Positions 39,152 to 48,656 of a stretch of 64,000 nucleotides of DNA are shown in pieces. This DNA is from Methylomonas sp. LW13 (GTDB taxonomy: Bacteria; Pseudomonadota; Gammaproteobacteria; Methylococcales; Methylomonadaceae): contig NZ_CP033381.1 in NCBI RefSeq assembly GCF_016865255.1, positions 62,001 through 126,000 on the forward strand, read 5' to 3'. The stretch's first letter is position 1, and every line of letters begins with the position of its first letter. Made by a program: the position numbers and the translations under genes. The notes beneath the pieces were generated by a model. It worked only from the letters and a program-made list of their open reading frames with translations. It did no database searches and had not been told where the DNA came from.

Positions 39152-39760
39152 ATGTCACAGGTCGTTTCAAGGTCGATGGGCAGTTTATCTAGCTCATTGT
39201 TGGTCGAACAGAAAGACGAGGATTGCAGAGGAATGAGATCGCACCGCTACTACCACTGGCTTGTTGTCGCGGCACTCGCGTTGCTACTGGCGATCTTGTT
39301 ACTGGACCGAGTTGTTTCCGCATCGATCTGCATGCAACTTCTTGGTTGGGACCTACAGGCGAAGCAGATACAAACTCGTGCCCTTTGGTCTTGGGTTATC
39401 GCGGTGGGCATTATTATCCCCAAGCGCCGGAACGATTCTCGGTGGGCAGTCTGCCGGCTACTGGGCAAAATACCAGTGTTTTTTCGCCTCACTATCGTGT
39501 GGTTGATTGTGCTTGTTCCATTCTACAATTCGGAGCGCCGCTTCTGGGAGACAGCGGCCTACGTCAAATTACACGACGAGAGCAGAATAGTAAGGCCAGG
39601 AGAGCTCGATGTGGATTTCGTCATTATCACACCCTCGCGATTTCCAGGGCGCATCTACTACGACGCCCGAGCGACTGGTAATCGAGAGGCCCTTATACTC
39701 GCGCTTAAGAAGAAGGGCTTGGAGACCATCCAACAAGTGGATGCGCCGGATGGTCCCTGA
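39152..39760 (+). CDS. hypothetical membrane protein
   Basis: Possible protein of 202 residues with two hydrophobic segments (about residues 35-58 and 110-126) and a soluble C-terminal part. No family recognised. The start could be an internal ATG at 39233. Codon use differs from neighbours (AGA and AGG arginines, several A-ending codons), which may mean recent transfer or that the frame is not real. It stands alone between the penicillin acylase gene and the convergent kinase-like gene. Confidence 0.45.
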   Translation: MSQVVSRSMGSLSSSLLVEQKDEDCRGMRSHRYYHWLVVAALALLLAILLLDRVVSASICMQLLGWDLQAKQIQTRALWSWVIAVGIIIPKRRNDSRWAVCRLLGKIPVFFRLTIVWLIVLVPFYNSERRFWETAAYVKLHDESRIVRPGELDVDFVIITPSRFPGRIYYDARATGNREALILALKKKGLETIQQVDAPDGP

Positions 39761-39946
39761 GCCATGTAGGCCATGATAAGCAAGAGGGTTTTCGGCAAAC
39801 TTTAAATCCCCATAAATGCCTATCGGCTTGTTCTAGATTTTGGCTAAATTGGAAATCAGCCAGGATACGCGGTGCGTACCCTACAACTACAAATGTTCTG
39901 ATGGGACAATCGGCGTTCGGTATTTCCGAAATTCAAAAAAGCCAGA

Positions 39947-41011
39947 CTATCCGTGTTTACACCCGGCAATCAATCGCTCCAACAAGTCCTTCTGCCGCTC
40001 GATACTCCCGCACAATTCAAATAGCGCCTGCGCCCGTTCCAAGTTTTGCCGGGGCGCGCTAACTTTGAAATATTGGTTGCCGTCCAGGTAATCGCTGAAA
40101 AAGCGCAGGCCCAGTTCGAACGGAATCAGCCAGATGGCCGGGTAAAGATAGTCGTAATCCTTAGCGGTGAAAAACTCGCCGGCTTCTTGCAGGTAGCTTT
40201 CCAAAATGGTCCGGCAGCGGGCCAAGTCGAATTCATTGTTGCTGAGGTTGTGGCAGCAGGAGCGCAGGCAGTCGCCGATGTCGTAATGCACCAGGCCGGG
40301 TTTGACGGTGTCCAGATCGACCAGGCTGACGATGCGGTCGCTGCCGGGTTCGAATAGAAAATTGTTCAGTTTCGGGTCGCCGTGGATCACCCGTTCGCGC
40401 AGTTCGCCGCGCTGCTTGGCCTGTTCCAGGACGTGGATTTGTTGCTGCATCCGGTCGATAAAATCCCGGCACTCGCTAAATTCCGCATCGACGGTGACTT
40501 GCAACGGCTGCGTCAGCCGTTGGCGATAAATTTCAAAATAGCTTGGCGTGATATGAAAGCCCGGCAGGGTGTCGTGCAGTTCAGCGGCGGGCAGGTTGGC
40601 GCATAGCTTGTGGAAGTGCGCCAAGGCAAAACCGACTTGGCTGGCTTCCGCCGGATTGCTGATGTACTCGCGGCTCTCGGCGGGCTCGATCAATTCCAAC
40701 GCTCGCCAGACTTGGCCACTGTCGTCCCGATAACTCGCTGCTCCAGCCACGGTGGAAAGCATGGCCGGGATTTGCAGATGCACATCGGCGGCACGCTGAG
40801 AGCCGATATGCCGATTCAGCCGTTGCAGATTGGCGATGACCTGCTCCGGCTGCGGAAATACTCGGCCGTTCAGGCCTTGCAACACAAAGCGACTGCCGTT
40901 GTTTGGGGTGACGAGATAGGTGTCATTGATCAGGCCGTTACCGAGTGGGCTGATCTGCGGGTTGCTGCCGAGGCCGGTGAATTGTTCGGCTATCTGCTGA
41001 AGCCGACTCAC
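39947..41011 (-). CDS. APH/choline-kinase family phosphotransferase
   Basis: Kinase-like protein of 354 residues in the aminoglycoside phosphotransferase fold: N-terminal [11 protein letters not shown] nucleotide loop region, catalytic HGDPKLNN (His210, Asp212) and the metal-binding Asp232 or Asp234 in LVDLDT. Such proteins phosphorylate sugars, choline or amino alcohols; the substrate here is unknown. It starts with GTG, overlapping the rdgB stop by four bases, so it is the last gene of an rph-rdgB-kinase operon. Confidence 0.82.
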   Translation of the reverse strand: MSRLQQIAEQFTGLGSNPQISPLGNGLINDTYLVTPNNGSRFVLQGLNGRVFPQPEQVIANLQRLNRHIGSQRAADVHLQIPAMLSTVAGAASYRDDSGQVWRALELIEPAESREYISNPAEASQVGFALAHFHKLCANLPAAELHDTLPGFHITPSYFEIYRQRLTQPLQVTVDAEFSECRDFIDRMQQQIHVLEQAKQRGELRERVIHGDPKLNNFLFEPGSDRIVSLVDLDTVKPGLVHYDIGDCLRSCCHNLSNNEFDLARCRTILESYLQEAGEFFTAKDYDYLYPAIWLIPFELGLRFFSDYLDGNQYFKVSAPRQNLERAQALFELCGSIERQKDLLERLIAGCKHG

Positions 41012-41595
41012 AGTCCGGCAAGTTGTTGACTAAGCGCCTGCAAAGCTTGGCCGCGATGGCTGAGGGCGTTTTTTAATTCCGGGGCCAGTTGTGCCGACGA
41101 GCATTGGTATTGTTCGACCCAGAACACCGGATCGTAGCCAAAGCCGTTTTCACCCACCGCCTGCCGCAGAATCCGGCCTTCCCAAACACCTTGGGCGATA
41201 ATGGGCGTCGGGTCCAACGCATGGCGCAGATAAACCATCACACAAATAAAGCGCGCGCTCCGTTCTGGGTCCGGCACGTCGCGCATTTCTTCCAGTAACT
41301 TGTCCAGATTAGCTTGGTCAGAAGCGCCGACCCCGGCATAGCGCGCCGAAATCACCCCCGGCGCGCCGCCCAGCGCATCGACGGCCAGACCAGAATCGTC
41401 AGCTATGGCCGGCAAGTTGCAGTGCAATGCAGCGTTGCGGGCCTTGATGATGGCATTTTCGATGAAGGTCGCGCCGGTTTCTTCCGGCTCGACCACGTTG
41501 AATTGCGATTGCGGCAGGATTTGGTCGTTTTGCAGGATGGCCTGAATTTCCCGAATCTTGCCGGCATTACCGCTGGCTAAAACGATCGAACTCAT
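41008..41595 (-). CDS. rdgB: XTP/dITP diphosphatase RdgB
   Basis: Non-canonical purine NTP pyrophosphatase of 195 residues that removes ITP, dITP and XTP from the pool. Family motifs [13 protein letters not shown] at the start, [24 protein letters not shown] in the middle and [10 protein letters not shown] are all present. It lies four bases after rph and overlaps the downstream kinase-like gene; rph-rdgB is a common pair. Confidence 0.95.
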   Translation of the reverse strand: MSSIVLASGNAGKIREIQAILQNDQILPQSQFNVVEPEETGATFIENAIIKARNAALHCNLPAIADDSGLAVDALGGAPGVISARYAGVGASDQANLDKLLEEMRDVPDPERSARFICVMVYLRHALDPTPIIAQGVWEGRILRQAVGENGFGYDPVFWVEQYQCSSAQLAPELKNALSHRGQALQALSQQLAGL

Positions 41596-41599
41596 TTTT

Positions 41600-42349
41600 T
41601 TACAGCACGACTCGCAGCGGCGCGGGCTTTTTGGCTTCGCGCAATGCGGCTTGCTGTTTTTCCAGCAGCTGATTGATACCCAACTCTGCCAACTCCAGCA
41701 TCGCGTTTAATTCGTCTTTTCTAAAAGCATGACCTTCGGCGGTACCTTGTACTTCGATGAAGTGGCCGGCTTCGTTCATCACCACGTTCATATCGGTTTC
41801 GGCTTGATGGTCTTCGGCGTAATCCAGATCCAACACCGGCACGCCGTTGTAAATGCCTACCGATACCGAGGCCACTTGGCCGTGCAGCGGGTTTTTCTTG
41901 ATTTTGTGGGTTTTTAACAGGTGCTCAATCGCAATCGATAGTGCAACAAAGCCGCCGGTGATGGATGCGGTGCGGGTGCCGCCGTCGGCTTGAATGACAT
42001 CGCAATCAATGGTGATGGTGTTTTCGCCGAGAGCTTTCAAGTCGATGGCGGCGCGTAAGGAGCGGCCGATCAGGCGTTGAATTTCCAGGGTGCGGCCGCC
42101 TTGTTTGCCGCGGCCGGCTTCGCGGTCCATTCGGCTGTGGGTGGAGCGCGGCAGCATGCCGTATTCAGCGGTAACCCAACCTTCGCCTTTACCTTTTAGA
42201 AAACGCGGGACGCTATTGTCGACGCTGGCGGTACACAGAACCCGAGTATCTCCGAACTCTACTAACACCGAGCCTTCGGCGTGTTTGGTGTAATTACAGG
42301 TAAAGCGTATTTCGCGTAATTGATCGGGATTGCGTCCGCTTGGTCTCAT
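41600..42349 (-). CDS. rph: ribonuclease PH
   Basis: Phosphorolytic 3'-5' exoribonuclease for tRNA 3' trimming, 249 residues, forming a hexamer ring. It starts [14 protein letters not shown] as in the family; the RNA/phosphate-binding block GTRTASITG is present. Two in-frame upstream starts exist (a TTG at 42370 and an ATG at 42355), but 42349 fits the family N-terminus and has GAG six bases before it. Confidence 0.95.
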   Translation of the reverse strand: MRPSGRNPDQLREIRFTCNYTKHAEGSVLVEFGDTRVLCTASVDNSVPRFLKGKGEGWVTAEYGMLPRSTHSRMDREAGRGKQGGRTLEIQRLIGRSLRAAIDLKALGENTITIDCDVIQADGGTRTASITGGFVALSIAIEHLLKTHKIKKNPLHGQVASVSVGIYNGVPVLDLDYAEDHQAETDMNVVMNEAGHFIEVQGTAEGHAFRKDELNAMLELAELGINQLLEKQQAALREAKKPAPLRVVL

Positions 42350-42406
42350 ATTCATCTCGTTGGTATACAAATTGCCGGCATTATACTGGCTTTACCGGGC
42401 GGATTT

Positions 42407-43312
42407 TTAACTATTGCCGGGACTGAGAGCCTGCTGTAACTCCGCCACGCTTTGCGGCCGATTCTCCGGAAAAACCGCCATGGCCCAATCGATGGCTTTT
42501 AGTAAGTACTCCGGAAAGTGCCGTTTATGCGCCTTCACGGCCGGCGCCAAATCGTCCTGTTTGATGCGATCCGGCGAGGGCTGCGGGATTTTATAATCCA
42601 GGCAGGCGCGCATGCTGGCGCACACCGCATAAATGTCCGACCAGGGTCCGAGATTGCCATTGTTATCGTATTGCTCGATAGGCGAATAACCGTTGGTCAG
42701 CACCTTGGCGCGGTTGCGTTGCGGGTCCAGCGTGATTTTACGGATGGCGCCAAAATCCAGCAGCAAAGGGTCGTTTTCACTGCGAATCAGAATATTCGCG
42801 GGTTTGATGTCCAGATGCACCAGACCTTTTTGATGCACCGCTTCCACGCCGGTCAGCAACAGCTTGAATACCGTCAGCAGGAAGGCTTCGTTAATCGGTA
42901 GGCTGCGTTTGTGCAGGATTTTGTCCAGGGTGATGCCATAGTCGTAAGTCATCACCATATACACGGTGTCGTTGGCCTGAAAGAAATTAATCACATCGAC
43001 GATATTATGGTGCTTCAGCATCGCCAGCACTTTGGCTTCTTCAAAGAATAGCGAGCGGCCGCGCATGAACAGCGTCTTGGCCTCTTCATTATTGGGTACG
43101 ACTAGATTGTTCCAGGTGCGGTGTGCCAGCTTACGCGGTAGATATTCCTTAATCGCCACCTGAATTTGATCGGCCAGCTGTCTGGCCAGATACACCGAGC
43201 TGAAGCCGCCGTGCGCCAATTCCCGCTCGATCATGTACTGATCTATAATGGTTCCCGATTGAAGGTAATTCCATTCCTTGGGATAAGTTTCTGGATCGTA
43301 GTATTCGGCCAT
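42407..43312 (-). CDS. serine/threonine protein kinase (non-RD)
   Basis: Single-domain Hanks-type kinase of 301 residues with no membrane segment or extra sensor domain. Glycine loop at residues 32-40, Lys55 in VAIKEY, catalytic loop HLDIKPAN (Asp168, Lys170, Asn173) and DFG at 186-188. The residue before the catalytic Asp is Leu167 rather than Arg, so it is a non-RD kinase and should not need activation-loop phosphorylation in the usual way. It begins 42 bp from the divergent yicC and 57 bp upstream of rph. Targets unknown. Confidence 0.88.
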   Translation of the reverse strand: MAEYYDPETYPKEWNYLQSGTIIDQYMIERELAHGGFSSVYLARQLADQIQVAIKEYLPRKLAHRTWNNLVVPNNEEAKTLFMRGRSLFFEEAKVLAMLKHHNIVDVINFFQANDTVYMVMTYDYGITLDKILHKRSLPINEAFLLTVFKLLLTGVEAVHQKGLVHLDIKPANILIRSENDPLLLDFGAIRKITLDPQRNRAKVLTNGYSPIEQYDNNGNLGPWSDIYAVCASMRACLDYKIPQPSPDRIKQDDLAPAVKAHKRHFPEYLLKAIDWAMAVFPENRPQSVAELQQALSPGNS

Positions 43313-43354
43313 GTGCAAGCTGCGCGGGTTAAGCGTAACGATTATAGGTGAAAA

Positions 43355-44218
43355 ATGATAAGAAGCATGACCGCTTTCGCGGACGGCGAAATAAGCGCCG
43401 ACAATCTGACCATCCTTTGCGAATTACGTTCGGTCAACCATCGTTACAGCGATGTTAGCGTCAAGTTGCCGGAGCGACTGCGCTTTGTCGAAGCCGACGC
43501 CCGCCGCCTGATCAGTGACAAACTCAAGCGCGGCAAAATCGAATGCGCCTTGAGCTACAAAAAACAAGCCAGCGACAACAGCTTCAATATCAATCGGGAA
43601 ATAGTCGAAAAACTGTTGTCCGCTACTGCCGGTATCGAAGCGTTGATGAACAACCCGCAGCCGTTTTCCGCATTAGAGGTGTTGGCGTTTCCGGGGGTGC
43701 AACAAGAAACCGAAACCGACAAGGAAGCATTACGCGATAAAATCGTCCGGTTGCTGGACTCAACCCTGGACAAAATGCTGGAAACCCGCGCCCGTGAAGG
43801 TGCACAACTGGCGCAACTTCTGGAAGACCGCTGTCAGAAGATTAATTTGCTGGTCGATGCGGCCCACAAACGCATGCCGGATGTGCTGCACAATCTGCGT
43901 AGCAAGCTTACCAGCCGGGTGTTGGAGATGGTCGCCGAACCCAATTTTGATCGCTTGGAGCAGGAGTTGGTGTTGCTGGCGCAAAAGCTGGACGTAGCTG
44001 AAGAACTGGATCGCCTGGAAACCCATGTCGCCGAAGTGCTGCGCACCCTGAAACAACCGGAACCCACTGGCCGCCGCCTGGATTTTTTAATGCAGGAAAT
44101 GAACCGCGAAGCCAACACCCTGGGCTCCAAGTCCGCTGACCGGGAAATGACGCAGATTTCTATCGATTTAAAAGTGCTTATCGAACAGATGCGTGAGCAG
44201 ATACAAAATATTGAATGA
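43355..44218 (+). CDS. yicC: YicC family endoribonuclease
   Basis: Protein of 287 residues starting MIRSMTAFADGE, with LRSVNHRYSDVSVKLPE and the C-terminal block GRRLDFLMQEMNREANTLGSK typical of YicC. In E. coli YicC is reported as an endoribonuclease that promotes decay of the small RNA RyhB. The gmk gene that often follows is absent; a MITE lies 72 bp downstream. Confidence 0.93.
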   Translation: MIRSMTAFADGEISADNLTILCELRSVNHRYSDVSVKLPERLRFVEADARRLISDKLKRGKIECALSYKKQASDNSFNINREIVEKLLSATAGIEALMNNPQPFSALEVLAFPGVQQETETDKEALRDKIVRLLDSTLDKMLETRAREGAQLAQLLEDRCQKINLLVDAAHKRMPDVLHNLRSKLTSRVLEMVAEPNFDRLEQELVLLAQKLDVAEELDRLETHVAEVLRTLKQPEPTGRRLDFLMQEMNREANTLGSKSADREMTQISIDLKVLIEQMREQIQNIE

Positions 44219-44290
44219 AGTCTCAACCAATACAGGCGCTTAGACTTTTATCTTACTTCCCGTACCGCATATATTTTGTGATCCCTCTAA

Positions 44291-44460
44291 CAGGTTGTTG
44301 AAAAAAGAAAATCGGTGGAAAAAATTCCTCAAAATTCTCCAATTTGCTGTTAAAAGTCATTTGGTCGCAACGAACAATCAATGACTTACAAATTTCAATT
44401 TTGCCAGAAATGCGTTTTTAGGGACAAAAGTGGAGAGGATTTTTAAATTTCAACAGCCTG
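44291..44460. mobile_element. MITE, IS5-type target duplication
   Basis: 170-bp AT-rich element bounded by inverted ends CAGGTTGTTGAAA (left) and CAGGCTGTTGAAA (right, read on the minus strand), 12 of 13 bases equal. Flanking 4-bp direct repeats CTAA (44287-44290 and 44461-44464) fit the YTAR target duplication of the IS5 group. No open frame, so it is non-autonomous. It sits between convergent yicC and the Cys-repeat protein. Confidence 0.75.
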
Positions 44461-44479
44461 CTAATTTAAAGTTCAAACT

Positions 44480-44521
44480 GAGCTTGTCGGCGTTAGCGGC
44501 TCACTATTATCCGACAAGCTC
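44480..44521. terminator. 11-bp stem inverted repeat, possible bidirectional terminator
   Basis: GAGCTTGTCGG / CCGACAAGCTC with a 20-base loop. It lies between two convergent genes, where a shared terminator is expected, but there is no T-run. Stems of this kind also occur as dispersed intergenic repeats. Confidence 0.45.
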
Positions 44522-44568
44522 AAGACCCATAATAAATCTAAACAACTTAGATAGCGTAAATTAAAGCA

Positions 44569-44985
44569 CTACTTATCAGCGCGCTGACAAAACAATATTG
44601 CGTCTCGCCAATCCAAACCTTTTCCTGTGGCATTCTGGAAGCACTCTACTGTGTTTTTGGCATTATTGGTGCCGGCGCAGAGATTAATAATATTTTGCCA
44701 ATCCCAACTGATACCCTTGCCCCAGTTCACTCGGCCGTCCAGTACGCTTAGAAAGCATGCGCCGGGCTCTGCGGGTTTAGTCGTTCCGGCACAGAGTTGC
44801 TTGACGTTTTTGGGCTCCCAATTCATATTTTTCTCGTCATTCCAGGGGATTTTGCCTTGCACCGAGTTAAAGCATTCTGATTCATGGTCGGAGGCTTGAA
44901 CTGTCACAGGATTAAAAAGCAATGCAATTGAGCCGATGGCAATTGAGGTGCGGATAAAACGGTAAATACTACTTGATGTTTTCAT
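44569..44985 (-). CDS. small secreted protein with three Cys-paired repeats
   Basis: Predicted 138-residue exported protein: signal peptide to about residue 31 (NPVTVQA|SDHES), then three tandem repeats of about 35 residues. Each begins with [EA]CF..., carries a W in the middle and ends with Cys, the first two as LCAGT and the last as LFCQR. Six cysteines would give one disulfide per repeat. No function known. The start at 44985 has GGGGGA seven bases upstream; an in-frame codon 15 bases earlier lacks it. The upstream region is AT-rich. Confidence 0.75.
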   Translation of the reverse strand: MKTSSSIYRFIRTSIAIGSIALLFNPVTVQASDHESECFNSVQGKIPWNDEKNMNWEPKNVKQLCAGTTKPAEPGACFLSVLDGRVNWGKGISWDWQNIINLCAGTNNAKNTVECFQNATGKGLDWRDAILFCQRADK

Positions 44986-45237
44986 GAGTAAATCCCCCAC
45001 TATTTAATATTGATGTTTAATATAATTTAATCACTAAAAACTATATTTTTGGCTCGCTAATAAATTACTCGACTTTTAGAGTATTTAGTTACCAGCTTAC
45101 GCTAACTCACTATTCCATAAAAAATAGGTTTGTCGAATATTTACAAATCAACTGCAAATTTACAAAAACTCAATAAAAATAATGGGCAAAATAAATCCCG
45201 TCTATGGATTAACTCCTCGATTAATAATAACTAGAAT

Positions 45238-46497
45238 TTACAAGCTGTTTTTCTTCAGTGCATTGGACTGCCAAAACTGGGATATATCGTTATTCGAAAA
45301 CCTGTCTATGGAAAACTCTGCAATATCAATAGACTTTGCAGTCACATTGCCTTCAATAATTAAGTCGGCAATGATCTCTCCGAAAATTGGCGCATATTTC
45401 AAAGCCTGGCCAGCGCCCAAACAGTGGTAAAGATTAGTCAACTGGGTGTCCGGACCTAAGATAAATTTCAAATCGGGGGTAATATCGAAAAACGAATGAT
45501 AGCCGCCGGCATAAACCGGCTTGCCGATTTTGGGGAAACGATTAGTCACCTTACCCATATAACTATCGAGCTGTTGATGGGTAACATTAAAACTCAGCGC
45601 GTCATAAATAACGTTGGCGCCCTCCGGATTCATCACCGCTCTGCTAAACGAGCGGGCAATATCCTTGGCGTTGCGGCTACGAGGTTGGTGCATGTGCAAA
45701 ATGCTGCCGCGCCAGCGCCGAAAATAGGCTTGATTGACATAATCGGCAATGATGGGCATGCCTTCGGGAATGTCATCGGCGCTCACTAAAAAATTGGCGG
45801 CATACACCGGTTCCAAAGCCACCGGGATGCTTAGGCCGATACCACCGAATAATTCCGCGCTCCAAGCCCCGGCGGCATTGATCACGTGTTCGGCAAAAAT
45901 TTTGCCCTGGCTCGTATTAATGGCGCTGATACCTTGCTCGGCATGTGCAAAGTCTATGACTTCGCAATGCTCCAGCACATCGATGCGGTTCTTTTTAGCC
46001 GCCGTTTGCATGGCATTTAATATCTGCGGCGAGTCCAACTGCAAAACGTCGGGTTCGTAATAGTAAATTTCGTCCGGCACGGTTTTTAGGGCTTGGCGGC
46101 TCAGATCCATCACGTCGCGATGAGCAAGCATCGCAAAGCCTATGCCTTCCTGTTGCAGCATTTGCTCCAGCGCCGTCCAACTCTCGGCGCGGCTGTCGGG
46201 GGTATTTTCTGCAATCCAGATTGCGCCCGGTTGCTCGTAGGGGATGTTAACGCCCCAAAGGGGTTTGAGATTTTTCCAATATTGGGTGGCCATTTTGGCC
46301 ATCCTGGCGGCCATCGGCGACGCATTGGCGGAGCGGACGATGGCGCTATGCCGGGAGCTAAGACCGGCACCCAAAACTTTTTTCTCGATAATGGCGACTT
46401 TATGTCTGTTATTGCCCAGCCGGCGTTGTACCGAAAAAGCGCATGCCGCGCCGAGGCAGCCACCACCAATCACCACGGTATGATTGAGCTTATTCAT
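45238..46497 (-). CDS. FAD-dependent oxidoreductase (DAO family)
   Basis: Flavoprotein of 419 residues with the N-terminal dinucleotide-binding motif VVIGGGCLGAACAF and the family pattern of D-amino acid, sarcosine or glycine oxidases, including the late block YAGGYHSFFDITPD and the FAD-binding GAGQALKYAP. The substrate is unknown, probably an amine or amino acid. The ATG at 46497 has GGAG five bases before it; a TTG one codon upstream is less likely. It lies 46 bp downstream of an SDR gene on the same strand, which suggests a shared pathway. Confidence 0.85.
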   Translation of the reverse strand: MNKLNHTVVIGGGCLGAACAFSVQRRLGNNRHKVAIIEKKVLGAGLSSRHSAIVRSANASPMAARMAKMATQYWKNLKPLWGVNIPYEQPGAIWIAENTPDSRAESWTALEQMLQQEGIGFAMLAHRDVMDLSRQALKTVPDEIYYYEPDVLQLDSPQILNAMQTAAKKNRIDVLEHCEVIDFAHAEQGISAINTSQGKIFAEHVINAAGAWSAELFGGIGLSIPVALEPVYAANFLVSADDIPEGMPIIADYVNQAYFRRWRGSILHMHQPRSRNAKDIARSFSRAVMNPEGANVIYDALSFNVTHQQLDSYMGKVTNRFPKIGKPVYAGGYHSFFDITPDLKFILGPDTQLTNLYHCLGAGQALKYAPIFGEIIADLIIEGNVTAKSIDIAEFSIDRFSNNDISQFWQSNALKKNSL

Positions 46498-46543
46498 CAA
46501 GTCTCCACGCAGCCTGGCGCTGCAAAGCAGTTTTCAGCGGCTA

Positions 46544-47224
46544 TCAAGTCTTGATAGCAGACATTCCCCCATCGACATGCATGACTTGCCCGGTAATCCA
46601 GGCAGCATTTTCAGACAGTAAAAACCAGGCCATCTGGGCAATATCCTCTGCTTTGCCTAGACGTTTCAAAGGGTGCCGCGCTGCCGCAGCCTGTTTTTTG
46701 CTGTCTTCGCGCAAGAGACTTTCCGCTAATGGCGTGTCTGTCAATGACGGCGCGATGGCGTTTACCCGGATTTTTGGCGCCCATTCCGCCGCCAAGGCGC
46801 GGGTCAAACCCTCTATCGCACCCTTGGATGCCGAGACCGTGGCATGGAAAGGAAACCCGGTTTGCACGGCCACCGTGCTGAACAGCACGACCGAAGCACC
46901 CTCTGCCGCTTGTAGATTGCGCTGATAGTGCTGCAGGCAGCGCACGACACCGATCAAATTAAGTTGAAAATCCGCAATAAACTCCTCGGGCTTGATCCTG
47001 ACGAAAGGCTTTAAATTGATACTACCGGGGCAATACACCAAGCCTTGCAAGGGTTCATCAATGGCCGGCAATGCGTCGCTTGCTACATCGCAACTAAAAT
47101 GTTTGAACACGTTGGGCACCGCAGCAGAACGGCTTAACGAGTAGACTTTGCAGTGCGGCTGAGCCAAACCGGCAAGTGCCGCCCCAATCCCGCTACTGGC
47201 TCCTACAATCAAAACATTACCCAT
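46544..47224 (-). CDS. SDR family protein lacking the catalytic tyrosine
   Basis: Short-chain dehydrogenase/reductase fold, 226 residues. The cofactor motif VGASSGIG opens the protein and the C-terminal part (RVNAIAPSLTDTPLAESLL, then HVDGG) is canonical. At the active site, the usual YxxxK reads VSASK, so Val stands at the Tyr position while the Lys is kept. It may be non-catalytic or use another mechanism. The start at 47224 has GAGG spaced by five; an upstream extension of the frame lacks it. Probably co-transcribed with the downstream FAD oxidoreductase gene. Confidence 0.82.
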   Translation of the reverse strand: MGNVLIVGASSGIGAALAGLAQPHCKVYSLSRSAAVPNVFKHFSCDVASDALPAIDEPLQGLVYCPGSINLKPFVRIKPEEFIADFQLNLIGVVRCLQHYQRNLQAAEGASVVLFSTVAVQTGFPFHATVSASKGAIEGLTRALAAEWAPKIRVNAIAPSLTDTPLAESLLREDSKKQAAAARHPLKRLGKAEDIAQMAWFLLSENAAWITGQVMHVDGGMSAIKT

Positions 47225-47437
47225 GTTGTCCTCTGTCAGCCGATCAATCCAAACAAAATCTGTCGTTTGCGGTGGGGGTGCTAATGATTTCTTCTTGTAT
47301 GCGCCGTAACAGACTGAGTTTTGCACCACTAGCCCCCCGTGGTCTGAAGGCTACCTTGCGGATGCAGTTAGTCAATGCACTACGCACGGCTAAGCTGGAC
47401 GGGATAAACTAGTGTTTTTACGTGACGAGATTTGCGG

Positions 47438-48064
47438 ATGAATCCAGGCCGATTTGGCATCTTTAGCGGCATCGCGGCACCGGTAATCTGGCTGTCGCTG
47501 ATTGGTTTGGCCGGCGCCATGCGCCCGGAGTTCAACCACAGCTATCAGTACATCAGCGAATTGGGCGAACGCGGCAGTATTACGGAAATACCGATGCGCT
47601 ATATCGGCTTCGGATTCGCCGGATTATTGTATGTGTGCTTTGCATTAGCCGTCCCGGCCACTTTGCGCGAAGGTTGGCGTTCGGCGCTGCTCGCCACGCT
47701 GATTGGTCTGGACGGCATTGGGCGTATTGGGGCCGGTGTATTCGCCAGCGACCCCGGCTGCGATGGCTTGTCTTCCAGCCAGGAATTACATAGGCTGTTT
47801 GCGATGACCGGGTTTTCCGCGGCTATTCTGGCAACACTTGTTTGCGGTGTGGTGTTCCGCCGCCATGCGTGGCTGGGAATGCTTAGCGTTTACTCGATAG
47901 GCAGCGGCTTGCTGGCGACGAGTTTGCTGCTGCTGATGACTTGGGAGGCCAATCCTATCCAAACCCCCGGCCTGTTCGAACACTGGGCAACCGGCGTGCT
48001 TTCCATCTGGACGCTGGTGCTTGCGGCGCGTTTACAGCAAACGTCGGCTGTGACGGATGAATAA
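47438..48064 (+). CDS. DUF998 family membrane protein
   Basis: Integral membrane protein of 208 residues with six hydrophobic segments and the early block YQYISELGERGS that recurs in DUF998 proteins. Function unknown. An in-frame TTG two codons upstream is possible, but the ATG is preferred. Divergent from the SDR-FAD pair. Confidence 0.75.
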   Translation: MNPGRFGIFSGIAAPVIWLSLIGLAGAMRPEFNHSYQYISELGERGSITEIPMRYIGFGFAGLLYVCFALAVPATLREGWRSALLATLIGLDGIGRIGAGVFASDPGCDGLSSSQELHRLFAMTGFSAAILATLVCGVVFRRHAWLGMLSVYSIGSGLLATSLLLLMTWEANPIQTPGLFEHWATGVLSIWTLVLAARLQQTSAVTDE

Positions 48065-48230
48065 TGTTCTTGCTACAAACTTTAGTTATTGCCCGACCCT
48101 TGATAACGCACTCCGGCACAGGCAAGTGTCGAGTGCAGTGGCGTATGAAATTTAAGGGTCTGCTTGATGGCAGGAACTTTCCAGGATTTCAATCACCGAA
48201 ATTTCAACAGCAAAACTGCGGGAGAATAAT

Positions 48231-48617
48231 GTGATCAGTGCCGTATATGCCGCTTTGGCGGCCTTGCTAATAGCCGGGTTGTCACAGAGAGTTATCAAAT
48301 TGCGCCGGGCAAAAAAAGTGATTTTCGGCGATGGCGGCGAAACCGATTTGCAAATCGCCATCCGCGCCCAAGGCAACGCTACGGAATACATACCGATATT
48401 GTTGATTTTATTGGCGCTACTGGAATTAAGCGGCGGACATGCCGCGCTGCTGCATATCGGCGGTTTTGCGATCATCCTGGGTCGAATAGTCCACGCCCGG
48501 GGCTTGCTGCGTGCGAATCTGGATCAACGAGTGCTTGGCATGCAAATCACTATTTTCACCCTGATAGGCCTAGCCGTCGCTAATTTGGGCTACGCCGCTT
48601 ATGCCGCATTCGGTTAG
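48231..48617 (+). CDS. MAPEG family protein
   Basis: Membrane protein of 128 residues with four helices, of the eicosanoid and glutathione metabolism (MAPEG) superfamily: RAQGNATEYIPILLILLALLE and HARGL near the middle are typical. Glutathione transferase or peroxidase activity is known for some members; not shown for this branch. It starts with GTG, preceded by GGAGA; the overlapping ATG two bases before would stop at once. Confidence 0.85.
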   Translation: MISAVYAALAALLIAGLSQRVIKLRRAKKVIFGDGGETDLQIAIRAQGNATEYIPILLILLALLELSGGHAALLHIGGFAIILGRIVHARGLLRANLDQRVLGMQITIFTLIGLAVANLGYAAYAAFG

Positions 48618-48656
48618 CTGATGCTTGGGCAATAATCTGCAGAATGGCTGGATAGC

